A stretch of 64,000 nt of DNA from Acestrorhynchus altus. Taxonomy: Eukaryota > Chordata > Actinopteri > Characiformes > Acestrorhynchidae. The stretch covers positions 13,206,648 to 13,270,647 of the forward strand of contig CM067507.1 in NCBI GenBank assembly GCA_034509495.1, in the 5' to 3' direction. This document shows, piece after piece, positions 45,146 to 56,890 of the stretch. The translations under genes and the position numbers were made by a program. The notes below the pieces were generated by a model. That model made no database searches, was not told where the DNA came from, and saw only the letters and a program-made list of their open reading frames with translations. Each line of letters begins with the position of its first letter. The first letter of the stretch is position 1.

Positions 45146-47328
45146 ATTAGATTGTTTTATTTGATTTGCAATTCTGAGAGACACTACTTCTGTATGTGTA
45201 GCTCAATAAATATTGCCATAATTTTTTTATCATTTATTGTTCCTGGTAAATTTTACATTCCTTTCAAATTCCATTCCAACAGTTTCTTCTGTCTGGAACT
45301 ATTTTTGATGATTTCTGTATTAATTAAATGACATAATGTAAGACATTCTCTAGGCTTCTATTTAAGAGAGTGGGTTTCATGTTTTTCAGCACCCAGATTT
45401 GGACATTGCCATCATTTCTATCATTACACAGTATGTGGGATGGATGAAAGTATAGATGTGGGCAAAAACTGGGCCAGGACTAGTTTGCTATCTGTGTAGG
45501 CAACCTGGGCTCTGACTACTCCATCCAAACATAACAACATTTTAAAATGGTGGTCCAGCCAATTTAACATGACTTTCATCTCAAAAACGTTGATCTGCCA
45601 AGCCAGATCTAGTGTTCAGTGTTTAATTTTATTTTTTTGTGCTGGAGCCACAAGGTTTGAAATTGAAATTGAAAATACAAATAGAATTGAAATCAACTCA
45701 GAATTGCCTCCAGCTGTGGTATATATACGCTTCCATTACTTATTGGATATATTAACTTTGTAGCTCTTGCACAAATCTATGGACACCAAACATTTCAAAC
45801 TGGCGCATCTCTGATCCCTATATTGACTCTTAGTAAACACATTTCTCATTCATTTTACATTTTATTAATTTTATTTAATTTATTCATTTATATTTACATG
45901 GCTTTCCAATCTTATCTACCTTCCCCCAATAAGACATCTATTTAGAGACATCTAAAACAATATCTAGTTTCAGTTGTTACATTAAGTACTTGTGTATAGT
46001 GTTAGTTTCATTTCTGATTCATCATTTCATGCTTTTGCTGTTAAATATTTTGCTTTCCAGTGTTACTTAGATGTGGACAGGTTGTCCTTTTGACTCTTGG
46101 TTACTTTCAAGGCTTCATCCTTTTCATTGTCTCCACTGGTTTTTATTTAAACACTATATAAATAAACGTGAACTTGAACTTAAAGTAAAATAGTAAAATA
46201 TTATTACTTTATATTCTTTATATTTTTACAAATAGTGTTCCCTCTAGGAAGGTTGCAAAAACTATTTTTCTGCACCCATAATTCCGCCTCATTTAATGAT
46301 GTAATAGAGAGTAATTTTCCTTCAGTTATGAAGAGGTGGGTTTCAACTTTCCAAATTTCAGTGCAGTGATGTACAATGCAGAATTGCCCCCAACTGGCTG
46401 TTTTCTACCCTCGCTAAGCCTCCCCACCTCCATAACATGTCTTTTGTAATGTACTGACAGAGCAGAGGAGCAGCTGATAAAGAGTGTGAATACAATTTGT
46501 AATCAATAAGGTCTAGAGTAAAGAAGAAAATGATAAGTTTGATAAGATTTGGTCAAAGTGTCACTTTAAAAATGTATTTTCCATTTAGCGTAGATTTGTG
46601 ACAATGTGTGCAATGGCATGCATGTCATGTGACTTGGGGAGAGGGGGAAGACCACTTTCTACTTCTAGCACTCTTGCCAAACATGATCAGATCTCTGCAA
46701 TGAAACAGAGTCTCCCAATCATACACATCTTATAGCTTATGTAAGCAGCACTTGAGTTATGTAAGCATTCAGAGAAGCAGCTCGGTGGGGCAAGATGGCA
46801 CAGTGCATGCACAGAGAGCATCCACATCGTTCTATCTATATGTGTCTTCTCTAATCTCCCAGTGGCATAAACCCAGTGTGGAGGTCTGCCAGCATATAGG
46901 AGCAGCCATATAGCCTAGTGGGAAGAAGTGATGCAATATGGGTTGCTGCAAGGAAGAAGAAGTGAGGGGAAGGGGGTTGTGGTATAAGCTGCATCTGCTG
47001 AGAGTTGTTTATATCACCCAGGTACAGCTCTTAAATGTCACACATGATTGATCATGCTATTTACATTTGTATGTGACGCACTGGAGTGGCTATGCAAAGA
47101 CAATACCAACACAGGCATCACACTTTATGGTCTGGGTTACATTTCTTTACAAACCAACTGTGGTTCTATTAGTGCATATTATAGTGTTTACAGGGTGAAT
47201 GGAAATATTGATTATATAATTAAAAATGTTAAATTATAAGAAGATTGTGATTATTTCAATAATATTTATAATACAAATAGATCATGAATAATACTGAATA
47301 ATGAAATAGTAACAAAAATAAACCTACA
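45146..47328. other. Gene-free stretch
   Basis: About 2.2 kb with no gene. CACTATATAAATAAACGTGAACTTGAACTT at 46152-46181 may be the tail of another retroelement. An AT-rich tract covers 45840-45900. Nothing else recognised. Confidence 0.35.
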
Positions 47329-47652
47329 CACATATATGTCCAAAGGCTCAAGTTGCATCCCTTGCTGACACACATGTGCAAATGCACAGAGTACTGCCAG
47401 TAAAGTAAGTCTCAGGAACAGATAAACATGAACTTATTGGCAATATACCTAATGCCAGACATAGATTAGACATAGGTTATTAAGCCCCCCAGCACTGAGA
47501 TGTGGAGCAGTGGATCTGTGTTCTCTAGTAGAAAGCCATCTCTGGAAAGTAGAGTCAGATACTCCAACAAAAGAATCCTTGCTTCTTTTAATGGCCTTGA
47601 TTTTGGAAGAAATTATGGATGAGCAGATTTCCCAATACTTTTGTCTATATTG
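47329..47652 (-). mobile_element. TATATGGAC-family MITE, copy 3 (full length, inverted)
   Basis: Read on the minus strand it begins CAATATAGACAAAAGTATTGGGAAA and ends GAGCCTTTGGACATATATGTG, so both terminal TTGGACATAT-type motifs are present. The body carries GAGAACACAGATCCACTGCTCCACA, CTCAGTGCTGGGGGGCTTA and a TTTGCACATGTGTGTCAGCAAGGG block seen in copies 1 and 2. It is about 324 bp with no coding capacity. Confidence 0.7.
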
Positions 47653-48680
47653 TTTATGTACCAGATATTTTATGGAACTTACTTTGTAATAACTATTGCT
47701 AAAATTAAAGAGTGTGTGTAATCCAGGGCGTTAATATAGGATGTTTATTTACCTGTGTAATGACTTATAAATCCCTTATGATGGCACTGTGTTGACAAAG
47801 GAACGTGTTTACACATTTAAAATTTAATGCACATCAATGGACTGTTTTATACATTATCTGTTTATTTATAGAGCACTCAAACTGGTATGTGTAAGTGTAA
47901 CTCAAAATGACTGTGATAATTGCTGCATAAAGCCAGTGCTGTTTTGATACCAGCCAATAAAAGTGGAAGGGCTAACGCTCCTGGTCACTGAATACATTCA
48001 TTCTCATTCACATTCACATGGCCTAGACAAACAAGACTTTATGACAGCATTATTAAAGGGCTCATATCATGGAGAACCTACTTGCTTTTTTCCTCCTCAA
48101 GTTAAACAGCTTGATTGTAGTTTGTAAATTCTGTGCTTAATTAATTCTGTGATAATTCCATTATCAATATCAACCCATTAAGAATACAGTCAAAATACAG
48201 AGATTAAGCTGCAAAATCAACCTGTTTTGAAATTAATCAATGTTTTTACATGCAGCAGTGATACTCCACTATGTTTCTGAGTGACTGAGAGGGTGAAGGG
48301 GCCAGTGGCATCATGACAATGGACCGTGGACCTTGCTCACAATGTTTGAGGCAAGGAAGGGCAAGGAACTTGGGCTTCAGATTTGGGCAGCTTCAGATGA
48401 TCAAGCTTCAAGCAGGACCACCCCTTGCCAAGTAATAGCAGAGCATCACTGCTGGAAGAGAAGGAGGACCTAGGGGGTTTGAATATGTGGCACAAGGTCA
48501 GTAACTCTATAATAGTGTTTAGAAGTAACAATGAATTCAAAATAGTTGCATTAATTATTTATAAACATATTTATAAATTGTAAATCACCTCATAATCACT
48601 TATGTGCCTTGTTTGTAAGAATCATATCATATCTTAGTAATACATTCTTCTACTATAATACCCTTTACTACACAGGTATT
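47653..48680. other. No gene recognised
   Basis: An open frame at 48337-48540 (minus) has no recognisable domain. Confidence 0.3.
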
Positions 48681-48682
48681 TA

Positions 48683-50287
48683 CAGTGGGGAAAATAAGTA
48701 TTTAGTCAGTCACCAATTGTGCAAGTTCTCCCACTTAAAAAGATGAGAGAGGCCTGTAATTGACATCATAGGTAGACCTCAACTATGAGAGACAAAATGT
48801 GAAAAAAAAATTGAGAAAATAATTTTGTCTGACTTTTAAAGAATTTATTTGCAAATAATGGTGGAAAATAAGTATTTGGTCACCTACAAACAAGCAAGAT
48901 TTCTGGCTGTCACAGACCTGTAACTTCTTTTTTTAAGAGGCTCCTCTTTCCCCCACTCATTACCTGTATTAATGGTACCTGTTTGAAGTTGTTAACAGTA
49001 TAAAAGACACCTGCCCACAACCTCAAACAGTCACACTCCAAACTCCACTATGGTGAAGACGAAAGAGCTGTCGGAGGACACCAGAAACCGAATTGTAGAC
49101 CTGCACCAGGCTGGGAAGACTGAATCTGCAATAGGCAAGCAGCTTGGTGTGAAGAAGTCTACTGTGGGAGCAATAATTAGAAAATGGAAGACCTACAAGA
49201 CCACTACTAATCTCCCTCGTTCTGGGGCTCCACGCAAGATCTCAGCCCGTGGGGTCAAAATGATCACAAGAAGGGTGAGGAAAAATCCCAGAACCACAAG
49301 GGGGGATCTAGTGAATGACCTGCAGAAAGCTGGGACCAACGTTACAAAGGCTACTATCAACAACACACTACGACGCCAGGGACTCAGATCTTGCAGTGCC
49401 AGACGTGTCCCCCTGCTTAAGCCAGTCCATATCCAGGCATGTCTGAAGTTTGCTAGAGAGCATTTGGATGTTCCAGAAGAGTATTGGGAGAATGTCATAT
49501 GGTCAGATGAAACCAAAGTAGAACTATTTGGTAAAAACACAACTCGTCGTGTTTGGAGGACAGTGAATGCGGAGTTGCATCCAAAGAACACCATACCAAC
49601 TGTGAAGCATGGGGGTGGCAACATCATGCTTTGGGGCTGTTTCTCTGCAAAGGGACCAGGATGACTGGTCCGTGTACATGAAAGAATGAATGGGGCCATG
49701 TATTGTGAGATTTTGGGTGCAAACCTCCTTCCATCAGCAAGGACAATGAAGATGAAACGTGGCTGGGTCTTTTAGCATGACAATGATCCCAAGCACACTG
49801 CCAGGGCAACAAAGGAGTGGCTTCGTAAGAAACATTTCAAAGTCCTGGAGTGGCCTAGCCAGTCTCCCGATCTCAACCCCATCGAAAACCTTTGGAGGGA
49901 GTTAAAAGTCTGTGTTGCCCGCCGACAGCCCCAAAACATCACTGCTCTAGAGGAGATCTGCATGGAGGAATGGGCCAACATACCAGCAACAGTGTGTGCC
50001 AACCTTGTGAAGACTTACAGAAAACGTTTGACCTCTGTCATTGCCAACAGAGGATATACAACAAAGTATTGAGATGAACTTTTGTTATTGACCAAATACT
50101 TATTTTCCACCATTATTTGCAAATAAATTCTTTAAAAGTCAGACAAAATGATTTTCTCAATTTTTTTTCACATTTTGTCTCTCATAGTTGAGGTCTACCT
50201 ATGATGTCAATTACAGGCCTCTCTCATCTTTTTAAGTGGGAGAACTTGCACAATTGGTGACTGACTAAATACTTATTTTCCCCACTG
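48683..50287 (+). mobile_element. Full-length Tc1-like transposon with TA target duplication
   Basis: A complete 1,605-bp element, flanked by TA at 48681-48682 and 50288-50289. Its inverted repeats are about 200 bp (48683-48882 and 50089-50287). By eye they differ at only one base (AATAATTTT against AATCATTTT) and by the length of one A run (9 against 8). Ends read CAGTGGGGAAAATAAGTATT and its inverse. One transposase gene fills the interior. Members of the same family in this window are the deleted copy at 36760-37621 and the solo end at 18815-18911. The two inverted repeats and the full frame without frameshifts suggest a recent insertion. Confidence 0.93.
49050..50072 (+). pseudogene. Tc1 transposase, 340 codons, two nonsense mutations
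   Basis: It encodes a Tc1/mariner transposase of normal length (340 codons, TGA at 50070-50072). The start is at MVKTKELSEDTRNRIVDLHQ. Residues 1-110 form two helix-turn-helix DNA-binding segments (SAIGKQLGVKKSTVGAIIRK, and the second around TKATINNTLRRQGL) with the GAPRKISARGVK linker between. The DD34E triad is complete: Asp153 in IWSDETK (49506), Asp244 in HDNDPKHT (49779), Glu279 in SPDLNPIENLW (49884). Only two lesions are seen: TGA at 49662-49664, probably from an Arg CGA by CpG decay, and TAG at 49773-49775, from a Gln CAG. Both are single C-to-T changes. There is no frameshift. As it stands the product would stop after residue 204, before the second acid, so it is inactive. Confidence 0.93.
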
Positions 50288-50289
50288 TA

Positions 50290-50813
50290 CATGATATATA
50301 GTCAGTAATGCATTGGCTATACAGAATTACTGTTTTAAGCTTAAATTATGAATTAATCAATTAATATTAATTCATTAATCATCAAATTAATTAATAGCTG
50401 ACATAATTAGATTTTTATATATAAAATATTAGTAAATGATTATCTATATTTATATTCAAAAATCTGTATTTGACTTTATTATATTCTATTTATATTTATA
50501 AAAAGTATTATTTATTAATGTTAAATAATATGGCTCATGTCATAAATAAATATTGTTTTACATTATAAACAGCACAAATTCCATTGTCATTACACCTCTC
50601 TGCACAGACACAGACTTTGTGTCTACAGTTTATAAAAAATGTTCCTCGTTTGCACTTTCTAGCAAACATAAACTTCACCTCCCCATCTCCTCCTCCTATT
50701 CCACTGTTTTTTTCAGTCTTTTTATGATATGGTTTTATGATGTATCATGTATGTTATCATTTCCACATTTATCATCATCAGGAAAGGTACTGACGACCTC
50801 ATTCATATCACCA

Positions 50814-50817
<4 letters not shown>
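50290..50817. other. AT-rich flank, no gene
   Basis: ATTAATCAATTAATATTAATTCATTAAT at 50350-50380 and neighbouring words make a local cluster of small inverted repeats. Nothing else. Confidence 0.4.

Positions 50818-50854
<37 letters not shown>
50818..50854. repeat. (CT)n microsatellite
   Basis: Pure CT run of about 18 units, ending TTCCAG. Confidence 0.97.
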
Positions 50855-50858
<4 letters not shown>

Positions 50859-51542
50859 GCTATAGTCTACTCTACCTGCCTGTCAATACAAGGTTCCATA
50901 TACTCAAAGCAAGTTCAACATACACAATAATGAAATTCATTTTCATTTTTCTATGGTTTGCACTCTCTTTGGGGCCACATTATATTTTTATGTATTTCAA
51001 AACTTAGACCCATGTGATCTGACATTTTCACCTGTGGCTGCTTTTTGAAACGAACCCAATTTAGCTTGAAAACTGCAGAGCTAGCTAAAGTGTATGTCAT
51101 ATTATGTAAATGTATGCCATCATGTCTGTGTGACAAAAGTGAGGAATGGTATTTTAATAATAGACAAAAAAAGTTTCAATTGATTTCTTCACCATATTTA
51201 AATAATATTTGACATGTACTTTAGTTTAAAGCATGCAAAACCAAACAGTCTATGTTTTCTTTAAAATTGCAAGCTTGGATAAATTAACACTCCAGTGCAT
51301 GAAATTTATCTCATTAAATTACAAATGCATTTGAGGGAGGCAGTGCTGTTTTATTCCCAGATTAGTTTTATCACAAAGCTCAGGAGACAGGAGACTTTTC
51401 TCCTAATAGGACACATTCTTCACTGAGACATACTCAGACCTTGGCACTGACCTCAGCTAGCTATGGGCTATGGGCATCTGGAACATGGTCACGCAAAATG
51501 TGATTTATGAAGTGGTCTCTTCTTTATGCTTTGTTATAGATG

Positions 51543-51543
<1 letters not shown>
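50855..51543. other. No gene recognised
   Basis: Nothing recognised. Confidence 0.3.
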
Positions 51544-51587
<44 letters not shown>

Positions 51588-51592
51588 TGTGA
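51544..51592. repeat. (GT)n microsatellite
   Basis: GT run with one TT interruption near its end. Confidence 0.97.
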
Positions 51593-51739
51593 GCTAACCT
51601 ATAGTTTTAGGCCCAAGAAAACACACCAAGAAAGTAACATTGTTTGGCATATATAACTTGGTTAAGAAACTGTTTACAGTGATTTCCTTCCTCCTCCACT
51701 ACTTATTCTTCCAATTCTTTATGGATCAATAACACTATT

Positions 51740-51756
51740 TAATATTTCTATTGATC

Positions 51757-51820
<64 letters not shown>

Positions 51821-51837
51821 GATCAATAGAAATATTA
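51740..51837. repeat. 98-bp perfect palindrome with (AT)n core
   Basis: The arms TAATATTTCTATTGATCTAAT at the left and the exact reverse complement at the right (ending at 51837) enclose a pure AT-alternating core (51763-51814). Every base from 51740 to 51837 pairs with its mirror position around 51788.5; the first mismatch is 51739/51838. Such a sequence can extrude as a cruciform. Confidence 0.97.
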
Positions 51838-52059
51838 TATATATACTTTTTACAATAAGTATCTGGATATGATTATAGATTCCCACAAATATACATTTGA
51901 TAATGATGGTTTAACTTGTATCTGTTCAGTCCAGCATGTACATTGTACAAAAACAAGCCTGTGTGTGTCAGCAATAGTGATCTTAACAGACTTAATGAAG
52001 ACTAGGGAGGCAGAAGTACTCACAGGGGTTGAGGGTTTAATGATAAACGATGTGTAATA

Positions 52060-52370
52060 CAAAACAAATGGAACATGCTGAACTAAAAGAAGGCAGTAGC
52101 AAACACAAGGTATAAACAGTGACTGGATATCTATGGAAACAAACAAACCGACTAGATGGGAACTACACATTGACAACCGCGACAAAGGACTGACAAAGAC
52201 AGACAAAGACAAAGGGTTTTAAGTACATAGAGGACAATGGACACACCTGGAGTGGGATAATGATGGGGCAGGGTTACAAATCAGACACAGCTGGGAATGG
52301 GAGGAGACAAGACCAAAACAAGACACATGCTCAGAAGCATGGGGAACAAACAAAACAATGATGAGACAGG
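52060..52370 (+). repeat. Unclassified plus-strand repeat family P, copy 3
   Basis: Ordered words shared with copies 1 and 4: CAAAGGACTGACAAAGACAG, AGGGTTTTAAGTACATAGAGGACAA, CACACCTGGAGTGG, GACAAGACCAAAACAAGACACATGCTCAGAAGCATGGGGAAC, AATGATGAGACAGGAAG. Confidence 0.65.
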
Positions 52371-52993
52371 AAGTGTACTCACAACCCCCTAGTGTGTGAA
52401 TTCACCAGTGTCTATGTGTATCACTGTGTGGATGGATTAAATGTGGAGGTCAAATTCCCCTGTGTGCAAACACAATGGGTCAATGTGCACCTTACCTTAG
52501 AGAAGCTGATTTAAGGAAGAAACACAAATACATTTTGCTCTTCATTTTTTCCAGAGCTGTATATAAACTAGTAAATAGTTGCATATGTGACTTGTATATT
52601 TGGGCTGTTCATGCAATAGATGAGTGTCACTGAAACTCTCTCAGGAAATCATGTCTGATGTGACGCTGGATAAAAGAATTCTACCTTGGGACACAATTAG
52701 ATACACACACATCCTGTCCACAAATTCTAGGCAAGAGAAAGGTCACTCAATACATGGCCTGCTCAGGGAGCAAAGAAATGCCAATAAGCATTCAATACAA
52801 AGCAGAAATGTGTTACTGTAGTATTCTGATTCACAATTATACTGTTCTGCACATAAAATCTCTTTGCCTCAATTTTTTGTAATATTCAGCAAATTCATGT
52901 CACGATTTAAAGACTAATCTGGCATTCTTCCTTTAATGTATTTTTAAAACAACTGCTGGATTACAAACAATGTAATGAATCATTTACAATATC
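52371..52993. other. No gene recognised
   Basis: Nothing recognised. Confidence 0.3.
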
Positions 52994-53007
52994 AATATGG
53001 GCTCCCT

Positions 53008-53178
53008 GGGCGGCACGGTGGTGCAGTGGATAGCGCTGTTGCCTCCCAGCAAGAAGGAATTTCTGTGTGGAGTTTGCATGTTCTTCCCATGTTCGCATGG
53101 GTTTCCTCCAGGTATTCCGGTTTCCCCCACAGTCCAAAGATGTGCGGTAGGTGAATTGGTGACTCTAAAGTGGCCCTG

Positions 53179-53242
<64 letters not shown>

Positions 53243-53358
53243 AGCCCTAGGATGGAGTAGCGCCCTGTCTAGGGTTATTTCCTGCCCTTGCGCTCAGAGT
53301 TGCCAGCTCCCCCGTGACCCTATTCAGGAATAAGCGGTAAAGACAATGGATGGATGGA
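53008..53358 (+). mobile_element. V-SINE retroposon with internal (TG)n expansion and target duplication
   Basis: The head CGGCACGGTGGTGCAGTGG carries the A box. A short deletion removes the B-box region after CAGCAAGAAGG. The V-SINE central domain follows (TCTGTGTGGAGTTTGCATG, GGGTTTCCTCCAGG, CGGTTTCCCCCACAGTCCAA), then GTGAATTGGTGACTC, a (TG)n run at 53181-53239, and the LINE-like tail ATAAGCGGTAAAGACAATGG with ATGGATGGA at the end. Flanking 12-bp repeats AATATGGGCTCC (52994-53005) and AATATGGGTTCC (53358-53369), one mismatch, look like the target-site duplication. With the B box gone this copy is unlikely to be transcribed by polymerase III. Confidence 0.88.
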
Positions 53359-53398
53359 ATATGGGTTCCACATCAATATAAGTAGCAGAGGATCCTAT

Positions 53399-53815
53399 TG
53401 TAACGATTGTTTGTTTGCTGAACAGATGAAGATGATGTCAAGGTATGTACTTGCAGGGGTATCAGTTTTAATAACAAAGAAAACAAACTGTGGATACAAA
53501 CACAAACGGAATGACTAAGACTTTTAAGTAACATACAATCTAACAGACTGGAACTCTTGAAAATTGACAAACAAATTACAAACTGACTACAGTAATCACA
53601 AACTAGCACAATCACAAAACAAAGGACTGATAAGGACAGACAGAAACAGAAGGTCTTAAATAACAGGACAACATTAACCACACCTGGACCTGATAACAAA
53701 TGGGCTGAATGGGTGGAGCAAGCGTGGAGACAAGACCTAATCAAAGACACATGTGCTCAGAAGCACATGGGGAAAGACAACAATGATAATGAGACAGGAA
53801 GACAGAGATGATAGA
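53399..53815 (+). repeat. Unclassified plus-strand repeat family P, copy 4 (longest)
   Basis: It starts near GTAACGATTGTTTG and runs through CAGGGGTATCAGTTTTAATAAC, GCACAATCACAAAACAAAGG, AGGTCTTAAATAACAGGACAAC, CACACCTGGACCTGATAAC, GGGTGGAGCAAGCGTGGAGACAAG, ACATGTGCTCAGAAGCACATGGGGAA to AATGAGACAGGAAG. Same orientation as the other three copies. No coding capacity was seen on either strand. Confidence 0.65.
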
Positions 53816-54880
53816 CAAGACTGATACATCACACCTATGTAACTATATTTCTGCCCAAACATATCACATATCCTAACTACCATGTGGGACATAAAATATT
53901 GAATAAAAGGACTGCTTATTGTCTACTCTGGGTAATCAGCAGTCCTGTGGATGTGGTTTGCATGTTGTACAAGAATGAATTCAAAACATTTAAGCTCAAT
54001 AATACAAATCCAACATTTATTGGCATTAAAAAATAGAAGACGAATCAAGATTCCTTAATACAACATTAAGATGAGAAGGATTTTGTTTACTTTGGCCCTG
54101 TCCAGGGGGTGTTCCTGTCTTGTGGCCAAAAACACTGGTAGTCTGATTATGGGCATTCTGGCCATGGCCCTATTAAGGCAAGTTTGTGCAAGAAAGCACA
54201 ATTGACCTTGCTCTCATAGGTAAGATGATTCTTCCTCTTCCAACATTACTTACCTCTAGCTGTTGTAAGTGGATTGGCAATTAGAAATGAATGGATTCCC
54301 TGTGAACGTTCTGCCAAGAGATTCTAATGCTCAACCCTTATCTTGATCAAAATATGCTTTCACCTTTCCCCTGTTTCACCCTACAATCATTAGTCTGGTC
54401 CCACCTGGTTGCCAAGGGGGTTGGCTCAGTCCTGCCTTCCATGTATGGCAAGATCTGTGAGAGGCCAGATGTTCCAAGATGTTGGCCAACAACAGGGCCT
54501 ATGCCAAAGATTTTCACTTCAAATAGTTTTCTGTAACTTGTTAATTTAAGTTTTTTTCTTTTCTTTTCATCCACCTGCCTCTGAACTAAGTTGGTGAAAA
54601 AAAATATTATAAAAAGAAAAATACACCAGTCAGTAGCCAAATTGTTTTTGTCTGTAAACTTGTTAATGTTTGTTGATACCATTAGATGACCACAGGATTG
54701 TTTGCTAACTTCAGTGCAAATTCCTGTCTATTTAATTTTAAGGTTGAATAATAAACTACATATATGGAAACAGTAACTAATGGCTTTCGTCAAAGAAAGG
54801 CTTGGGATAAATACACTGTTAGAGCACCCTTACACAACTGGAACTGTAATTCCAGATCTGCATTTTGCAGCCTATTACAG
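53816..54880. other. No gene recognised
   Basis: Open frames at 54327-54536 and 54347-54682 (minus) overlap and have no recognisable domain. Confidence 0.3.
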
Positions 54881-55020
54881 TCTGTATTTTATGCTTCATT
54901 ACTCAGGAGAAGAGTAATCTAAAGACATGATAAACATATAACAAACTAGAGACTAGACACTAGAGACTTATTGTGTTATGATGTGTATCATGATCCTGAG
55001 TTATGAAGCTTAGAATACAG
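54881..55020. repeat. Inverted pair of end pieces of the ~0.7 kb repeat family
   Basis: CTGTATTTTATGCTTCATTACTCAGGAG (54882-54909) and the inverse of 54993-55020 match at 24 of 28 bases, with further pairing inside (ACATGATAAACATATAACAA against the inverse of TTGTGTTATGATGTGTATCATG). The left arm matches the left edge of copies A and B. The pair forms a fold-back. Confidence 0.7.
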
Positions 55021-56710
55021 TATGGAATTGCCCCAAAGCGCAAATCTTGAGTTATACTGAAAGTGAAAGAAGAATATGGAGTGATATTGCAGGATTTTAT
55101 ACAAGTATGACCTGGGTTATGTAATGTTCTTGCAAGCATTGTCCTGCTTATTTCTGAGAATAACACAGTGCAGTCAGCAGAAACCCCTAATTGCAAGTCA
55201 GTGGAGTATCAACATGGTTTTGAAGTGGTTACTTTAATCTAAATATGCTCCATAATGTTGCTTTAAAAGTTCTATGTAATAATGATCTGATCTATGATAA
55301 TGATAGAATCAGCTTCTTCACTATGTTCTGCACAAATGTCTCATTATTCACCATGAAGTGAAACAAATACATTTAATAGCAAGTACTTGAGTACTTTGAC
55401 TCTCATAGTAATCTAAATAGAGGACGTTCACTCATTCATTATGAAGGTTGTCTGTACTTTCACTCAAGTGTATAAATTTTGTATCTGTGCACAGCTGCTT
55501 GACAACTACAATAAAGGGCAAAAGAATGGTCAGACTGACCACTCATGTTGTGGTGGGCCAAAATGTTGGAAACATTTGTCAGCCTTTCCTTTAAAAAGTG
55601 GAAGGCCACATGCACTTGAATAGCTATAATGAGCCCAGTGAAGACATCCCTCAAGCTTCACAATGGACACTGAATCAGCCATCAGCTGGAGACATCTGTC
55701 AATGTGCAATGGATTTCACCCAGTGAGAGAGTGAAAGACAGATGTCTGTGGTCCCCCAGCAACCACTATCTAATTTAAGCCCCCCCTTCCTTGAATGAAT
55801 ATTGATTTTGGCATGATAACCATTGATGAAATATGCAAAATGCAGATCAGACGGTCCGATTTATTCAGAGACCCTTCTGTGCCCCCCCCCCCCTTTTTCA
55901 GAAGCTCAGCCTTTTAATTAGAACTGAAGGAATGGACCATACATTATGCACAAGAGTTCAACTCAGCTGTCAATCATTAACTCCTCTGACACAAGTCAGA
56001 TAGTCAGTTATTTTAGATATTCCCCTGGAGCCAAGAGGGCACCTCAAGGCTTGAGAAGTTTGATTCATTGTAAATTCCATCTCTGTTCAACCCTCATCAT
56101 ATGTAAAGGCACACGCAAATATAAGCATGGTGGGAGAATTTTTGATCTTCAGTGTTTTGCTCTGTTTGCTGATGAATAATCATAGACATCTTTTTTCTGT
56201 GAAAGCTAAACATGATCCCATACACAATAAAGCTCTGCTACATCTTCACAGTCTCATAAAAGGCTAAAGCAACTGTAAATTAAATGAAATGAACATTTAC
56301 ATTCACACCTGATAATTCAGCAGTGCTGTGACTCATTCTTACTGTTGAGATACATCCATTATGGCAAGATACCATTCTCAGAATAGACTTTCAGTAGAAG
56401 CAGAATACAACTCATTCACCTGGCCTTGGACTCTGTTCTGGATAGAGCCCACTATTGTCTTCAAAGCAACACTGTGCACTTGCTCTTCCTGACAAAATGT
56501 CATACCACTGAGGTAATTGCTTTTTTCATGGCAACCACTCATTGATTGACATTCTCTCTGTGCTTTCTCTCACACATAAATATGAAAGCTTTTGTGCAGG
56601 AGTCATGTATAGCAGACCTCCCTATTCATTTCAACAAAAGAAATCTTTGCTGTGGCCAAAGCAATGAATTTTCAGTATCAGAGAGGAGAGAATGCAAACA
56701 AATAACTTAA
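55021..56710. other. No gene; poly-C tract at 55882-55893
   Basis: A run of 12 C lies at 55882-55893. The sequence around 55795-55940 (AATATGCAAAATGCAGATC, CCTTTTAATTAGAACTG) is non-repetitive and could be tested for conservation. No gene seen. Confidence 0.35.
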
Positions 56711-56890
56711 ACTATATGGACAAAAGTACTGGGACACATGCTCATTCAACTTTTCATCAAGGATATTAAAGAAGAGTTCATCCTAGAGAAACTGTCTCTA
56801 CTACCCAGGGAAGGCTCCTGGATTTTAGAGCATTACTGTGAGGATTTGTTTGAATTCAACAAGAGCATTAGTAAGGTCATCATGTATTCC
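56711..56890 (+). mobile_element. TATATGGAC-family MITE, copy 4 (left half only)
   Basis: ACTATATGGACAAAAGTACTGGGACAC start, TTAGAGCATTACTGTGAGGATTTG and AACAAGAGCATTAGTAAGGTCA as in the family; cut off at about 56890. Confidence 0.65.

Noticed and set aside
49193..49699. 168-codon minus-strand open frame
   Set aside because: Antisense shadow of the Tc1 transposase gene at 49050-50072.
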